From: Candidatus Zixiibacteriota bacterium
GTDB lineage: Bacteria > Zixibacteria > MSB-5A5 > GN15 > FEB-12
Reading direction: 5' to 3'
Assembly: GCA_028289585.1 (NCBI GenBank)
Contig: JANQPI010000026.1
Location: 372,001 to 436,000 of the forward strand
Length of the DNA stretch: 64,000 bases
Shown here: positions 51,829 through 59,960 of the stretch, piece after piece
How the letters are laid out: each line of letters opens with the position of its first letter
Position numbering within the stretch: the first letter of the stretch is position 1
Program-made: the position numbers and the translations under genes
The notes under the pieces: model-generated
The model's database searches: none
The model's input: only the letters and a program-made list of their open reading frames with translations
Told to the model about the DNA's origin: nothing

Positions 51829-51910
51829 CGTCATCCCGGCGTAAGCCGGGATCCAGTCAGATCAAATCAGAAACATCAACAACTGGATTCCGACTTTCGT
51901 CGGAATGACG
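51829..51910. repeat. Palindromic intergenic element (double hairpin, CGTCAT...ATGACG)
   Basis: Arms of 28 nt, CGTCATCCCGGCG... and ...CGTCGGAATGACG, pair with about five mismatches. Each arm also folds on itself (CCCGGC/GCCGGG and TTCCGAC/GTCGGAA). The middle ~26 nt is AT-rich. This matches a very widespread class of small palindromic elements with no coding capacity. Confidence 0.8.
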
Positions 51911-51954
51911 AGGTAGTGCATGGTAGTTTGGGCACACGGGTAAGCTGTCGGTAG

Positions 51955-52010
51955 TTTGAAGAGGGGCAGGTGAGGCCTGTCCTGAGCCTGTCGAAGGGAC
52001 ACCTACCGCC
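51955..52010. repeat. 56-bp direct repeat, copy 2
   Basis: Exact copy of 51762-51817, 193 bp downstream. It ends 12 nt before the -35 box of mtaB. Confidence 0.85.
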
Positions 52011-52021
52011 TACAGTTACGA

Positions 52022-52049
52022 TTGATTGGGAGCGGCAAAGCCGTATCTT
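52022..52049 (+). promoter_or_regulatory. Promoter of mtaB, predicted leaderless
   Basis: TTGATT (52022-52027), a 16-nt spacer and TATCTT (52044-52049). ATG 52057 is 7 nt downstream. Confidence 0.5.
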
Positions 52050-52056
52050 CCGCCCC

Positions 52057-53373
52057 ATGAAGCGGATGGCGGTACAGACGCTCGGGTGCCGGCTCAACCA
52101 GTATGAGTCCGAGAAGATGGCGGCCGAACTCGCCAGTCTCGGGATGCGTCGTGTCCCCTGGGGGCAACCCGCTGACCTTTACCTGATCAACACCTGCACG
52201 GTTACCCACAAAGCGGATGCAACGTCACGTCAGGTGATCGCCCGCGCTGCCCGCGAAAATCCCAGCGGCCGCATTATCGTCGCAGGCTGCTTTGTTGACA
52301 AAGACCCGCACCCGGTCGCCGACCTGCCGGGCGTTGATATCGTCGTCCCCAACAAGGATAAGGGGCAGATTCGGGAGATCGTCCGGTTGGCGTTCCCGGA
52401 ACTTCTCGATTCAGGTGAGCCGGATGCTGGCTGTTCGACGTCGGTAGCCTCGTTTCAACAGCACAATCGGGCGTGGCTGAAAGTCAGCGATGGCTGCAAT
52501 CAGTGGTGTTCGTTCTGTATCATCCCACAGGTGAGGGGGAGGCTGAGTAACCGTTCCCCGCGCGAGATTATCGACGAAATCAACGGCCTCGTTGCCGCTG
52601 GATTCAATGAGGTTGTACTGACCGGTGTCCATGTCGGCCATTACAAGTGGCGGAAATCGTCACCAGAGGTCAAGAATCTCGCCGGATTGATTCGACTGAT
52701 TCTCGACAAAACCGACATGCCGCGCGTGCGAGTGTCATCGATTGAACCCCAAACGGTCCGCGGCGACATCGTCGATCTGTTTGCTGAACGCAATCCGCGG
52801 CTCTGCCGCCACTGGCATATGCCGTTACAGTCGGGGTCGTCGCGCGTTCTCAAGCTGATGCGTCGGCCGTACGACCAGGCGACCTACATCGAGCGGGTCC
52901 TGGCGATCAAGGAGAAGCGAGCCAGGACAGTTATCGGCGCCGACGTGATCGTTGGTTTCCCGGGGGAGAGTGATGCCGATTTCGAGCGAACCCGTAAGCT
53001 CTGTTCGTCCGGGCTGATCGACTATCTGCATGTTTTCTCGTACTCCGATCGGCCGGGAACGCACGCGGCGACACTCTCCGATAAGGTTGAACCAACTGTC
53101 ATCAAGGCGCGCAATGCCGAATTGACCCGGATCTCGCGGGAGCTGCGCGCGGCGACGCACCGCCGGATGGTGGGGGAGACAGTCGACGTTATCGCCGAGG
53201 ATCGCTCCGATACCGACGGTCGCCAGACCGGCGTGGCCGACAATTTTGTTCGGGTCCTCATGCCCGATGATCGCCACTACGGCCGTGAATTGGTTCGTTT
53301 GCGGGTGACCGAGGCGACCACGCATCACGTTGTTGGAGCCTCAATCGGGCGTCCTGCATCGGTTCTGAACTAG
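52057..53373 (+). CDS. mtaB: tRNA (N6-L-threonylcarbamoyladenosine(37)-C2)-methylthiotransferase MtaB
   Basis: A 438-aa radical-SAM methylthiotransferase that converts t6A37 to ms2t6A37 in tRNAs. Auxiliary cluster cysteines are Cys11 (TLGCRLNQYES), Cys47 (NTCTV) and Cys78 (AGCFV). The radical-SAM motif CNQWCSFC lies near 148-155. The phrases TLGCRLNQYES and THKADATSRQ distinguish MtaB from MiaB and RimO. A C-terminal TRAM-like region (VDVIAED to FVRVLMP) follows. The longer frame upstream to 51970 reads through repeat DNA, so ATG 52057 is chosen. Confidence 0.92.
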   Translation: MKRMAVQTLGCRLNQYESEKMAAELASLGMRRVPWGQPADLYLINTCTVTHKADATSRQVIARAARENPSGRIIVAGCFVDKDPHPVADLPGVDIVVPNKDKGQIREIVRLAFPELLDSGEPDAGCSTSVASFQQHNRAWLKVSDGCNQWCSFCIIPQVRGRLSNRSPREIIDEINGLVAAGFNEVVLTGVHVGHYKWRKSSPEVKNLAGLIRLILDKTDMPRVRVSSIEPQTVRGDIVDLFAERNPRLCRHWHMPLQSGSSRVLKLMRRPYDQATYIERVLAIKEKRARTVIGADVIVGFPGESDADFERTRKLCSSGLIDYLHVFSYSDRPGTHAATLSDKVEPTVIKARNAELTRISRELRAATHRRMVGETVDVIAEDRSDTDGRQTGVADNFVRVLMPDDRHYGRELVRLRVTEATTHHVVGASIGRPASVLN

Positions 53374-53569
53374 TTCTCCTGTCCGGTAGTCCGTTCCCCT
53401 CTACGGGAACGATGTTCCCATCGATCGCATTGCGATCCAGCTGTCGCATCGCCAAGAATCCTCTGTAAATCATTGCATCACAACGCAATAGGGGTGGCGA
53501 AGCCGCCCTGGCATGGGGGTTGATATCTGGTAGCCCGGAATACTGTCATCGGAACGACAGGAAGACGGG
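53374..53569 (+). promoter_or_regulatory. Regulatory region upstream of the flagellar operon
   Basis: Three alternating arms GTTCCC (53393-53398), GGGAAC (53405-53410) and GTTCCC (53414-53419) can form either of two exclusive hairpins. A perfect palindrome GATCGCA-T-TGCGATC (53423-53437) and ATTGC/GCAAT (53472-53489) follow. A sigma-54-like site is annotated separately at 53509. Confidence 0.5.
53509..53524 (+). promoter_or_regulatory. Sigma-54-like promoter of the flagellar operon
   Basis: TGGCATG (53509-53515), 4 nt, then TTGAT (53520-53524). The -24 GG and the spacing match sigma-54, but the -12 element has GA instead of GC. Confidence 0.4.
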
Positions 53570-54340
53570 ATGTCTGAAGAAACGAAATCAGGTTCGGACG
53601 CGTCGGCATCGGAAGCGCCGAAGAAGAAGAGCCCCCTCATGTTCATCTTGGTCGGGGTTGGTGCGGTTGCACTGATCGCGATCGCGGCCTTCGGCACGCT
53701 GGTGTTGGTCGGCGGCGACGCTCCGGCTGAATCCTCGACCGAGGCGACTTCGTCACATGACTCTGACGACTCACACGATAACGCGGGCGACGAGGATCAT
53801 GACGAAGCGTCGGAGCCGACGGTAGCACATGATGATCTCGATATCCGTGAGGATGAACTCGACAACCTTCTCCTTGACATCGACACCGCCGGGCTGCTCG
53901 ACGAAGTCGTTGAGAATCTGGCGATTCTGGATGTAGCGAATGACGATGACGCGCTCGGTCTCGAGTCACCGAAGATGTCGGAATCTGATTCTATTGCTGC
54001 CGCCGAGTGGCTGGCGACCGAAGAGGTGCGACTCGCCAAGTGGGAGTCGACGCTCAACGATCGGGAGTCGAAACTCAGTCAGCGCGAGAAAGATGTTTCG
54101 CTCAAGTTGGCACGCCTGGAACAGGCCGAGGCCGCACGTATTCAGCAACTCGCCAAAATGTACAACGATATGGATCCGACTGCGGTCGCTCGCTTGATGG
54201 CGAATCTTGACAATGAGACGGTCGTTGCGGTCCTCCCGCGCATGAAACAGAAGAACGCCGCCGCGGTGCTGACCCTGCTACCGCCGGTTCGTGGCGCCAA
54301 ACTATCGAAAATGTTAATCACCCTAGCCGGGGAGAATTGA
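53570..54340 (+). CDS. MotE-like flagellar protein (MgtE-N-type domain)
   Basis: A 256-aa single-pass membrane protein, with an N-terminal cytoplasmic end and a helix at about 22-46 (LMFILVGVGAVALIAIAAFG). A very acidic His/Asp/Glu/Ser-rich segment (about 50-95) and a coiled coil (about 150-195, WESTLNDRESKLSQREKDV) follow. The MgtE-N-like domain at the C-terminus (YNDMDPTAVARLMANL, RMKQKNAAAVLTLLPP) is the MotE/FliG-related type. MotE chaperones the stator protein MotC in Sinorhizobium; here only family resemblance is claimed. ATGA couples it to fliK. Confidence 0.75.
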   Translation: MSEETKSGSDASASEAPKKKSPLMFILVGVGAVALIAIAAFGTLVLVGGDAPAESSTEATSSHDSDDSHDNAGDEDHDEASEPTVAHDDLDIREDELDNLLLDIDTAGLLDEVVENLAILDVANDDDALGLESPKMSESDSIAAAEWLATEEVRLAKWESTLNDRESKLSQREKDVSLKLARLEQAEAARIQQLAKMYNDMDPTAVARLMANLDNETVVAVLPRMKQKNAAAVLTLLPPVRGAKLSKMLITLAGEN

Positions 54341-55920
54341 TGAACCAGATTCCTTTTATGGGGCCGGTTACCGGTTCCGACACCAAAAGCCTTGTCGCCG
54401 GTGGACCGGCGATCGGTCAGGACACCAAAGTTGTCGATCCGTTTGCGTTGCTGTTTGCTCAACTGACGAATAGTGACGGCGAGTTGCTGGTCGACTCTGA
54501 AATGACCGACAGCTTCGGACAAGCATCGTCCGAGGCAACCGAGCAGGGCGGGGGAACGCTCCCGATGCTCACGGTTGATGACGATGTCACAGCGATCACG
54601 CCGATCACGTCGGGTGGTCTGGTCGATCCGCTTGCCGATCCGGATGTGGCGCTGCTGGCGTCACTGAATCGGGATGCTCGCGTTGCGGTTGAATCGTTAG
54701 AGCTGACAGCGAACTCGTCGGCGAAGACGCTTACGACGCCTACCGACGGTTGGCAGAAACTCGTCAGCGAGCTGAATACAGTCGTACCCTTGCCGTCCGA
54801 CGGAGAGGTAATACTGACCGGCGATAAGAGCGCTGCCAATGTGGCTCACTCTCCAGCTGATGCGAAGTCGACCGCGACCATAGAGCTGCTCAATGCAGTC
54901 GGTCATGAGATGAGCAAGCGCCGCAGTCCAGTGACGCTCGTTACACCAGTAGAACAGAATCAGAATCCGACAGGTACTACGGGAGTCGCAGATGCTGCTG
55001 CTGAGACGGCGTTGACGGCTGCTGATAAGGCAACCCGCATTGCCGAGGCGAAGTCGATCTTTTCCTCGATCAATGATGCCTCCGATACGGCACCCCGGGC
55101 CGAAACGGTGACAGCGCCTACGATTCGTCAGTTGGTCAAAGACCATGATCCGAACGCGACCGTACGTGTCATGGATTCACGCCCAGGTGGTGCAAAGTCT
55201 CAGGAAATGCTATCGGGTGGATCGAATGACCGGATCACCTCCAGGTCGGCTGTTGCTAGCAGCGGTGAGGTCTCGTCGAGCAACGTGGTTGATACGGAAC
55301 TGAATCAAGGTCACTCAGCTCGATCACAGACTGCGGAAGCCTCATTGATAAAGCCGCAGGCGGACGGTGCAGGACGACCGGTAGCACCGGCTCTAACCAG
55401 TGCTGACTCCGGTATGCCGGCGATTGGTGCGACAGAATCCCGAACCACCGCAGGTACGCAGCCGGTGGCTGAGCCTGACCCACTGCCGATTCGCATCACT
55501 CTCCCCGAGGGTGCCGAACAGACGCTCAAGCAGGACGGTAAAACGGTTTTGATCCGCATCGAGCCTGAACATCTCGGCCCGGCCCGCCTCAAGCTAAGCC
55601 TGGCGAATGATGTCGTGACAGCCCGTGTGACGGTCGAATCGCCGCAGGCGAAGGCGACGTTGGAGCAATCATTGAATGATCTCCAGCAGCAACTTAACCG
55701 GGCCGGTGTCAAGGTCGACAGCCTCGATATCAATCTTGCACATGACGGTTCACAGAGCGGTCGCGAGTTCAGTCAGTCTCAGTCGCGCGAATCGGCGGCA
55801 CGTAACAATCTCGCTGAACGCATTCTTGGCGACGATGAGTCTGCTGCAAATGAAGCCGCACCGGCATCGCCGATCAATTCAGACTACATCACGCCTGACT
55901 CGGTTGACGTGGTGGCGTAG
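54337..55920 (+). CDS. fliK: Flagellar hook-length control protein FliK
   Basis: A 527-aa protein with a long low-complexity, Ser/Thr/Ala-rich N-terminal region. The conserved Flg_hook C-terminal domain (about 395-470) reads TVLIRIEPEHLGPARLKL, then VVTARVTVESPQAKATL and ALEQSL-type helices. FliK measures hook length and switches export from hook to filament subunits. Its position between the motE-like gene and flgD agrees. Confidence 0.9.
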   Translation: MMNQIPFMGPVTGSDTKSLVAGGPAIGQDTKVVDPFALLFAQLTNSDGELLVDSEMTDSFGQASSEATEQGGGTLPMLTVDDDVTAITPITSGGLVDPLADPDVALLASLNRDARVAVESLELTANSSAKTLTTPTDGWQKLVSELNTVVPLPSDGEVILTGDKSAANVAHSPADAKSTATIELLNAVGHEMSKRRSPVTLVTPVEQNQNPTGTTGVADAAAETALTAADKATRIAEAKSIFSSINDASDTAPRAETVTAPTIRQLVKDHDPNATVRVMDSRPGGAKSQEMLSGGSNDRITSRSAVASSGEVSSSNVVDTELNQGHSARSQTAEASLIKPQADGAGRPVAPALTSADSGMPAIGATESRTTAGTQPVAEPDPLPIRITLPEGAEQTLKQDGKTVLIRIEPEHLGPARLKLSLANDVVTARVTVESPQAKATLEQSLNDLQQQLNRAGVKVDSLDINLAHDGSQSGREFSQSQSRESAARNNLAERILGDDESAANEAAPASPINSDYITPDSVDVVA

Positions 55921-55931
55921 GGGAGGATAAG

Positions 55932-56627
55932 ATGAGTTTCATTTCACCAATCGCAACCGACACAAACGGTCAGCCGAAGCAGACCGGTTCGTTACAGACA
56001 CTCGGCAAGGACGAGTTTCTGCAGCTCCTGGTAACAAAGCTAGAATACCAGGATCCGCTCAATCCGACGAGTGACGAGGACTTCGTGGCTCAACTGGCGC
56101 AATTCTCGTCGCTCGAGCAGATGACCAACATCTCGGATGCGATTTCAGAATCGAATCAATGGGATTTCCTGCAGATGCAGTCGCTGAATAACGTGATGGC
56201 ATCGGGTCTGATCGGTCGCGAGGTCACGGCGTCGTTTAACGGCTTCATTATCGATGGCCAGTCAACTCCCTCGGTGTCGTACGATTTAGCCGCTCCCGCT
56301 CAGACGGTGACGATCGATATCTCCGATGAAACAGGTCAGGTCATTCGCACGATCGAAATTGACAACGCTGCTGCCGGCGTCTCGCGCTACACGTGGGATG
56401 GTCTCGACTCACGCGGCAATGCGGTAGCCGATGGTTACTACTCGGTCGATATCCGCGCCGAGGCGGCGAATGGATCGCAGATCAATGTGTCGACCGAATT
56501 GGTCGGAACGGTTGATCGGGTGGTCTACCGCGAAGGTGCCGCGTACCTCGTCGTTGACGGCGTCGAACTCGCCCTTGGCGATGTCCAGACGATCGGGATG
56601 CCGAGCGTAACGGAGAACGAGGAATAG
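55932..56627 (+). CDS. flgD: Flagellar hook-capping protein FlgD
   Basis: A 231-aa FlgD, needed to cap and polymerise the hook. The N-terminal export/cap region is typical (LGKDEFLQLLVTKLEYQDPL, then DFVAQLAQFSSLEQM, about 27-65). The FlgD-Ig/Tudor-like domain follows (QTVTIDISDETGQVIRTI, RYTWDGLDSRGNAV, about 115-170). GGGAGG lies just before ATG 55932. Confidence 0.96.
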   Translation: MSFISPIATDTNGQPKQTGSLQTLGKDEFLQLLVTKLEYQDPLNPTSDEDFVAQLAQFSSLEQMTNISDAISESNQWDFLQMQSLNNVMASGLIGREVTASFNGFIIDGQSTPSVSYDLAAPAQTVTIDISDETGQVIRTIEIDNAAAGVSRYTWDGLDSRGNAVADGYYSVDIRAEAANGSQINVSTELVGTVDRVVYREGAAYLVVDGVELALGDVQTIGMPSVTENEE

Positions 56628-56629
56628 TC

Positions 56630-57010
56630 ATGGCGATGAAGATCACCCCGTATCAGCGGCCGTTTACACTCCCGGAAACGACGGGAGCGACACGTTCGCA
56701 GGCAAACGGCGCTCCCGCCTTTGGGGATCTGCTGGCTGCCGAACTGGGGACGACGGCCAACCTGACGGTCTCCAAGCATGCGGCTCAACGGCTGCATTCG
56801 CGCGGCATTCAACTGTCGCCCGAAACGCTGACCAAGATCGGCGATGCAGTCGACAAAGCAGCGGCCAAGGGATCGCGAGAGACGCTGGTGCTGACCGATG
56901 AGGCGGCACTGGTCGTAGCGGTAAAAGACCGCACGGTCGTTACCGTGTTTGAACGGGACCACCTTAAAGAGGGAATCGTAACGTCGATTGATTCGGCGGT
57001 GATCGTGTAA
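56630..57010 (+). CDS. Flagellar operon protein, TIGR02530 family
   Basis: A 126-aa protein of the small family found between flgD and flgE in many flagellar operons. The core LTVSKHAAQRLHSRGIQLS, then DAVDKAAAKGSRETLVL and ALVVAVKDRTVVT is characteristic. Its exact function is unknown. It starts 2 nt after the flgD stop. Confidence 0.85.
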   Translation: MAMKITPYQRPFTLPETTGATRSQANGAPAFGDLLAAELGTTANLTVSKHAAQRLHSRGIQLSPETLTKIGDAVDKAAAKGSRETLVLTDEAALVVAVKDRTVVTVFERDHLKEGIVTSIDSAVIV

Positions 57011-57115
57011 CGGAAACATGAACGTAATACAGAACACATACACAGGTTTGGCCCAACTGGTCTCCGCACACCAAGGCGGAGGGGTTTGGCCGTACACATG
57101 GGAGGTACGGAAACC

Positions 57116-59110
57116 ATGATGGCATCACTTTTCGCCGGTGTCTCGGGTCTGAAGAATCATCAGACCCGCATGAACGTCATCGGTAACAACATCGCGAACG
57201 TCAATACGATTGGGTATAAGACGGCGCGAATCAATTTCCAGGAAGCTCTGGTGCAGACGTTCAAGGGAGCCGGTCGACCGAACTCGGCTACCGGTGGTAC
57301 GAACCCAGTGCAGATCGGTCTCGGTGTGCAGACAGCCGCCGTCGACAACCTGTTCCTGCAGGGTGGTCTCGAAACAACCGGACAGATCACGGACATGGCG
57401 ATCCAGGGTTCCGGCTTCTTTGTCCTCGGTGACAACAACGGCAACACGTTTTACTCGCGAGCGGGTGCGTTCGGCTTCGACGCCGACTCGAACCTGGTCG
57501 ATCCGGCAACGGGTCTCTTTGTTCAGGGTAAGATGGCCGATGCCACCGGTCAGATTCCGCCGCTGGCGACCGTTGGTAACATCACGTTGCCGTTCGGTCA
57601 ACAGGATCCGGCGAATCCGACTGAACTCATTCGGCTTGCTCAGAACATTGACGCTGCTGCTTCGGATTCGATCGCGCGACTGACCGGTGCTGGTAACTCG
57701 AACGTCGTAGCCGTCTCGGGCACGGCAGTCGATGGGGTTGGCGGTACGCACTCGATTGAAATCACCGGCGTTCAGGCGCTCAATGCCAGCTACACCGGTA
57801 CGACCGTTGGTAACAATGGTTCGGGTGGTGTGGTCGGCGCGCTGGCAACCAACATGGTTCTCGGTGATCTCGGGGTCGATGACTTCACGAACTTTGGCTT
57901 CTCCGTTGACGGCGGACCGGTGCAGTTGATTTCCGGTCTCTCCGCAACGTCGACCGTTCAGGATGTGATCAATTCGATCAATCTGATCGATGGTCTCGAA
58001 GCCGAGATCATTGGTGGTGAGTTGACGGTCACCCGTACGCGTGCCGGCGACATGGCGAGCTACAATTTCACCTCGACACCGGGTGCGTTTACGACGGTCC
58101 CGGGTCCGGGTGCCAACACCGGTAACATCGTTGGTGTTCTGTTTGGTGTCAGCGGAACGTCGTTCACGTCGGCCGGCGGTGCTGCATCGACATTCACGGT
58201 TACTGATACCTTTACACCGTCACGCGGCTACGATGCTGCGTCCGGTCCAATTGTGAGTAATCTTGATCTGGTCATTGATGAGATCACCGGTCTGGTGACC
58301 GGCATTGATGGTCTCGGTGGCGGTGGAGTCCGTATCGATACGGGCAGCGGTGGCCTGACGGCGACCGGTTCAAACCCGCTTGTTATCGAAACCGAGCCGA
58401 CGCTGCACGCAACGTCGATCAACGTGTTCGATTCGCTCGGAACGAAGCACACGTTGTCGATTGAGTTCTATCGCTCGATCGTGCCAAACCGCTGGGAGTG
58501 GCAGGCGTCGACGATAGGCCAGGAGACGATCACCGGTGGTCAGCTCGGTCATGTACAGTTCAACAACGACGGTTCGTTGAACACGTTTGATTACTTTGGT
58601 GGCGCTAGTTCGATCGTTATCGATCCAGGCAACGGTGCTGAGACGATGCGGGTCGCGATTGATGCCGGCACCATCGGTTCGTTTGACGGACTAACCGGAT
58701 TCGCTTCGGGTGTCCATACCGCGTCGATTGTCAATCAGGATGGGTACGGTCTGGGCCTTCTTGAAAAGATCGACATCGACCAGGGTGGCAACATCTCCGG
58801 TATCTTCTCGAACGGTGTGACCCGAATCCTCGGGCAGATCATGCTGGCCGACTTCAACAACCAGGCAGGTTTGCGGAAGTCAGGACGCTCGCTCTATCAG
58901 GTTTCACCGAACTCTGGTGAGGCGGTAGCGGGTGTCGCAGGTCAGACGATCGCTGGCACGATTACGTCTGGGGCCCTGGAATCATCGTCAGTCGATATCG
59001 CTCAAGAGTTCACCGGGATGATCACCGCGCAGCGTGGTTTCCAGGCTAATGCGCGGATTATCACGACGTCGGACAACATGCTCGACGAACTGGTTAACCT
59101 GAAACGGTAA
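57116..59110 (+). CDS. flgE: Flagellar hook protein FlgE
   Basis: A 664-aa hook subunit, long for the family because of an extended variable D2/D3 region (about 170-430). The N-terminal rod/hook signature is SLFAGVSGLKNHQTRMNVIG, then NNIANVNTIGYK. The C-terminal one is EFTGMITAQRGFQANARII ending in ELVNLKR. ATG 57116 has GGGAGG 8 nt upstream; the adjacent ATG 57119 is equally possible. An in-frame ATG at 57086 lies upstream of the ribosome binding site. Confidence 0.96.
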   Translation: MMASLFAGVSGLKNHQTRMNVIGNNIANVNTIGYKTARINFQEALVQTFKGAGRPNSATGGTNPVQIGLGVQTAAVDNLFLQGGLETTGQITDMAIQGSGFFVLGDNNGNTFYSRAGAFGFDADSNLVDPATGLFVQGKMADATGQIPPLATVGNITLPFGQQDPANPTELIRLAQNIDAAASDSIARLTGAGNSNVVAVSGTAVDGVGGTHSIEITGVQALNASYTGTTVGNNGSGGVVGALATNMVLGDLGVDDFTNFGFSVDGGPVQLISGLSATSTVQDVINSINLIDGLEAEIIGGELTVTRTRAGDMASYNFTSTPGAFTTVPGPGANTGNIVGVLFGVSGTSFTSAGGAASTFTVTDTFTPSRGYDAASGPIVSNLDLVIDEITGLVTGIDGLGGGGVRIDTGSGGLTATGSNPLVIETEPTLHATSINVFDSLGTKHTLSIEFYRSIVPNRWEWQASTIGQETITGGQLGHVQFNNDGSLNTFDYFGGASSIVIDPGNGAETMRVAIDAGTIGSFDGLTGFASGVHTASIVNQDGYGLGLLEKIDIDQGGNISGIFSNGVTRILGQIMLADFNNQAGLRKSGRSLYQVSPNSGEAVAGVAGQTIAGTITSGALESSSVDIAQEFTGMITAQRGFQANARIITTSDNMLDELVNLKR

Positions 59111-59125
59111 CTGAGATAGACACTC

Positions 59126-59347
59126 ATGATTCACGTCACGCGCCTTAATCATTCGCCTCTGGTGATCAACTCGGATCTTATTGAGTTCGTCGAATCGACG
59201 CCCGATACGATGATCTCATTAACCACGGGGAAGAAGATTCTCGTTACCGAGTCGGTCGACGAGTTGGTGACGCGCGTGGCTGAGTTTAAGGCTCGAGTTC
59301 ACGGTCGGCAGGGTCTGCCGACCGTGCGCTCGGCAACAACGGAGTAA
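59126..59347 (+). CDS. flbD: Flagellar protein FlbD
   Basis: A 73-aa protein with the FlbD pattern: IHVTRLNHSPLVINSDLIEF, then TPDTMISLTTGKKILV and DELVTRVAEFK. FlbD is a small conserved protein of flagellar operons, of uncertain role (not the Caulobacter regulator of the same name). In many genomes motA and motB follow it; here fliL does. Confidence 0.9.
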   Translation: MIHVTRLNHSPLVINSDLIEFVESTPDTMISLTTGKKILVTESVDELVTRVAEFKARVHGRQGLPTVRSATTE

Positions 59348-59352
59348 CAGAT

Positions 59353-59946
59353 ATGGCAGCCGATGAAGATCGGACTACGGTAGAGCTGTCAGACGGTGGC
59401 GGCGACACTCCAAAGAAGGGCGGCATGGGTAAGATCATCATGTTTGCCGGCATTGGTGTTGTGTGCATCGCTCTCGGCGTAGCCGGAGCGCTCTTTCTTA
59501 TGAAGCCGTCGGCTGACGGCGGTGGTTCGGAAAACGCTGAGCCACACGCGACCGAATCCGAGAAAAAAGATGGACAGTCGAAGGCATCGGGACACGGTTC
59601 GTCTAAAAAGTCGAAGCAGTCTAAGAAAGATGGTCACGGTGGCGAGGCGTTGGTCTACGCGATTAATGACATCGTTGTCAATCCGGCTGGTACGGGTGGG
59701 TCGCGCTTCCTTTCCGTTTCGTTCGGGTTCGAGCTGGGTGACGGACTCCTGGCGAGTTCGATGGAGCAGCGCGAGCCGCTGGTGCGGGATGCGCTGATCA
59801 CGATTCTGTCGTCCAAATCAGTTGCCCAGCTAACGGACGTACGCGAACGCGAGATCATGCGGCTGCAGGTGAAGCGGCGCGTCGCGAAGCTGCTGGCAAC
59901 CGACCAACTGATGGGAGTCTACTTCACGGACTTTGTCCTGCAGTAG
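59353..59946 (+). CDS. fliL: Flagellar basal body-associated protein FliL
   Basis: A 197-aa single-pass inner-membrane protein (helix about 28-50, IIMFAGIGVVCIALGVAGALF). A Lys/Ser/His-rich periplasmic linker and the FliL domain follow (DIVVNPAGTGGSRFLSVSFG, about 110-130; REIMRLQVKRRVAKLL at the end). FliL associates with stators and tunes torque. It starts 5 nt after flbD. Confidence 0.92.
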   Translation: MAADEDRTTVELSDGGGDTPKKGGMGKIIMFAGIGVVCIALGVAGALFLMKPSADGGGSENAEPHATESEKKDGQSKASGHGSSKKSKQSKKDGHGGEALVYAINDIVVNPAGTGGSRFLSVSFGFELGDGLLASSMEQREPLVRDALITILSSKSVAQLTDVREREIMRLQVKRRVAKLLATDQLMGVYFTDFVLQ

Positions 59947-59960
59947 CACGGGGTAGAATA

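Noticed and set aside
51970-52056. N-terminal extension of MtaB
   Set aside because: It reads through the 56-bp repeat and the promoter; the family begins at the TLGC region.
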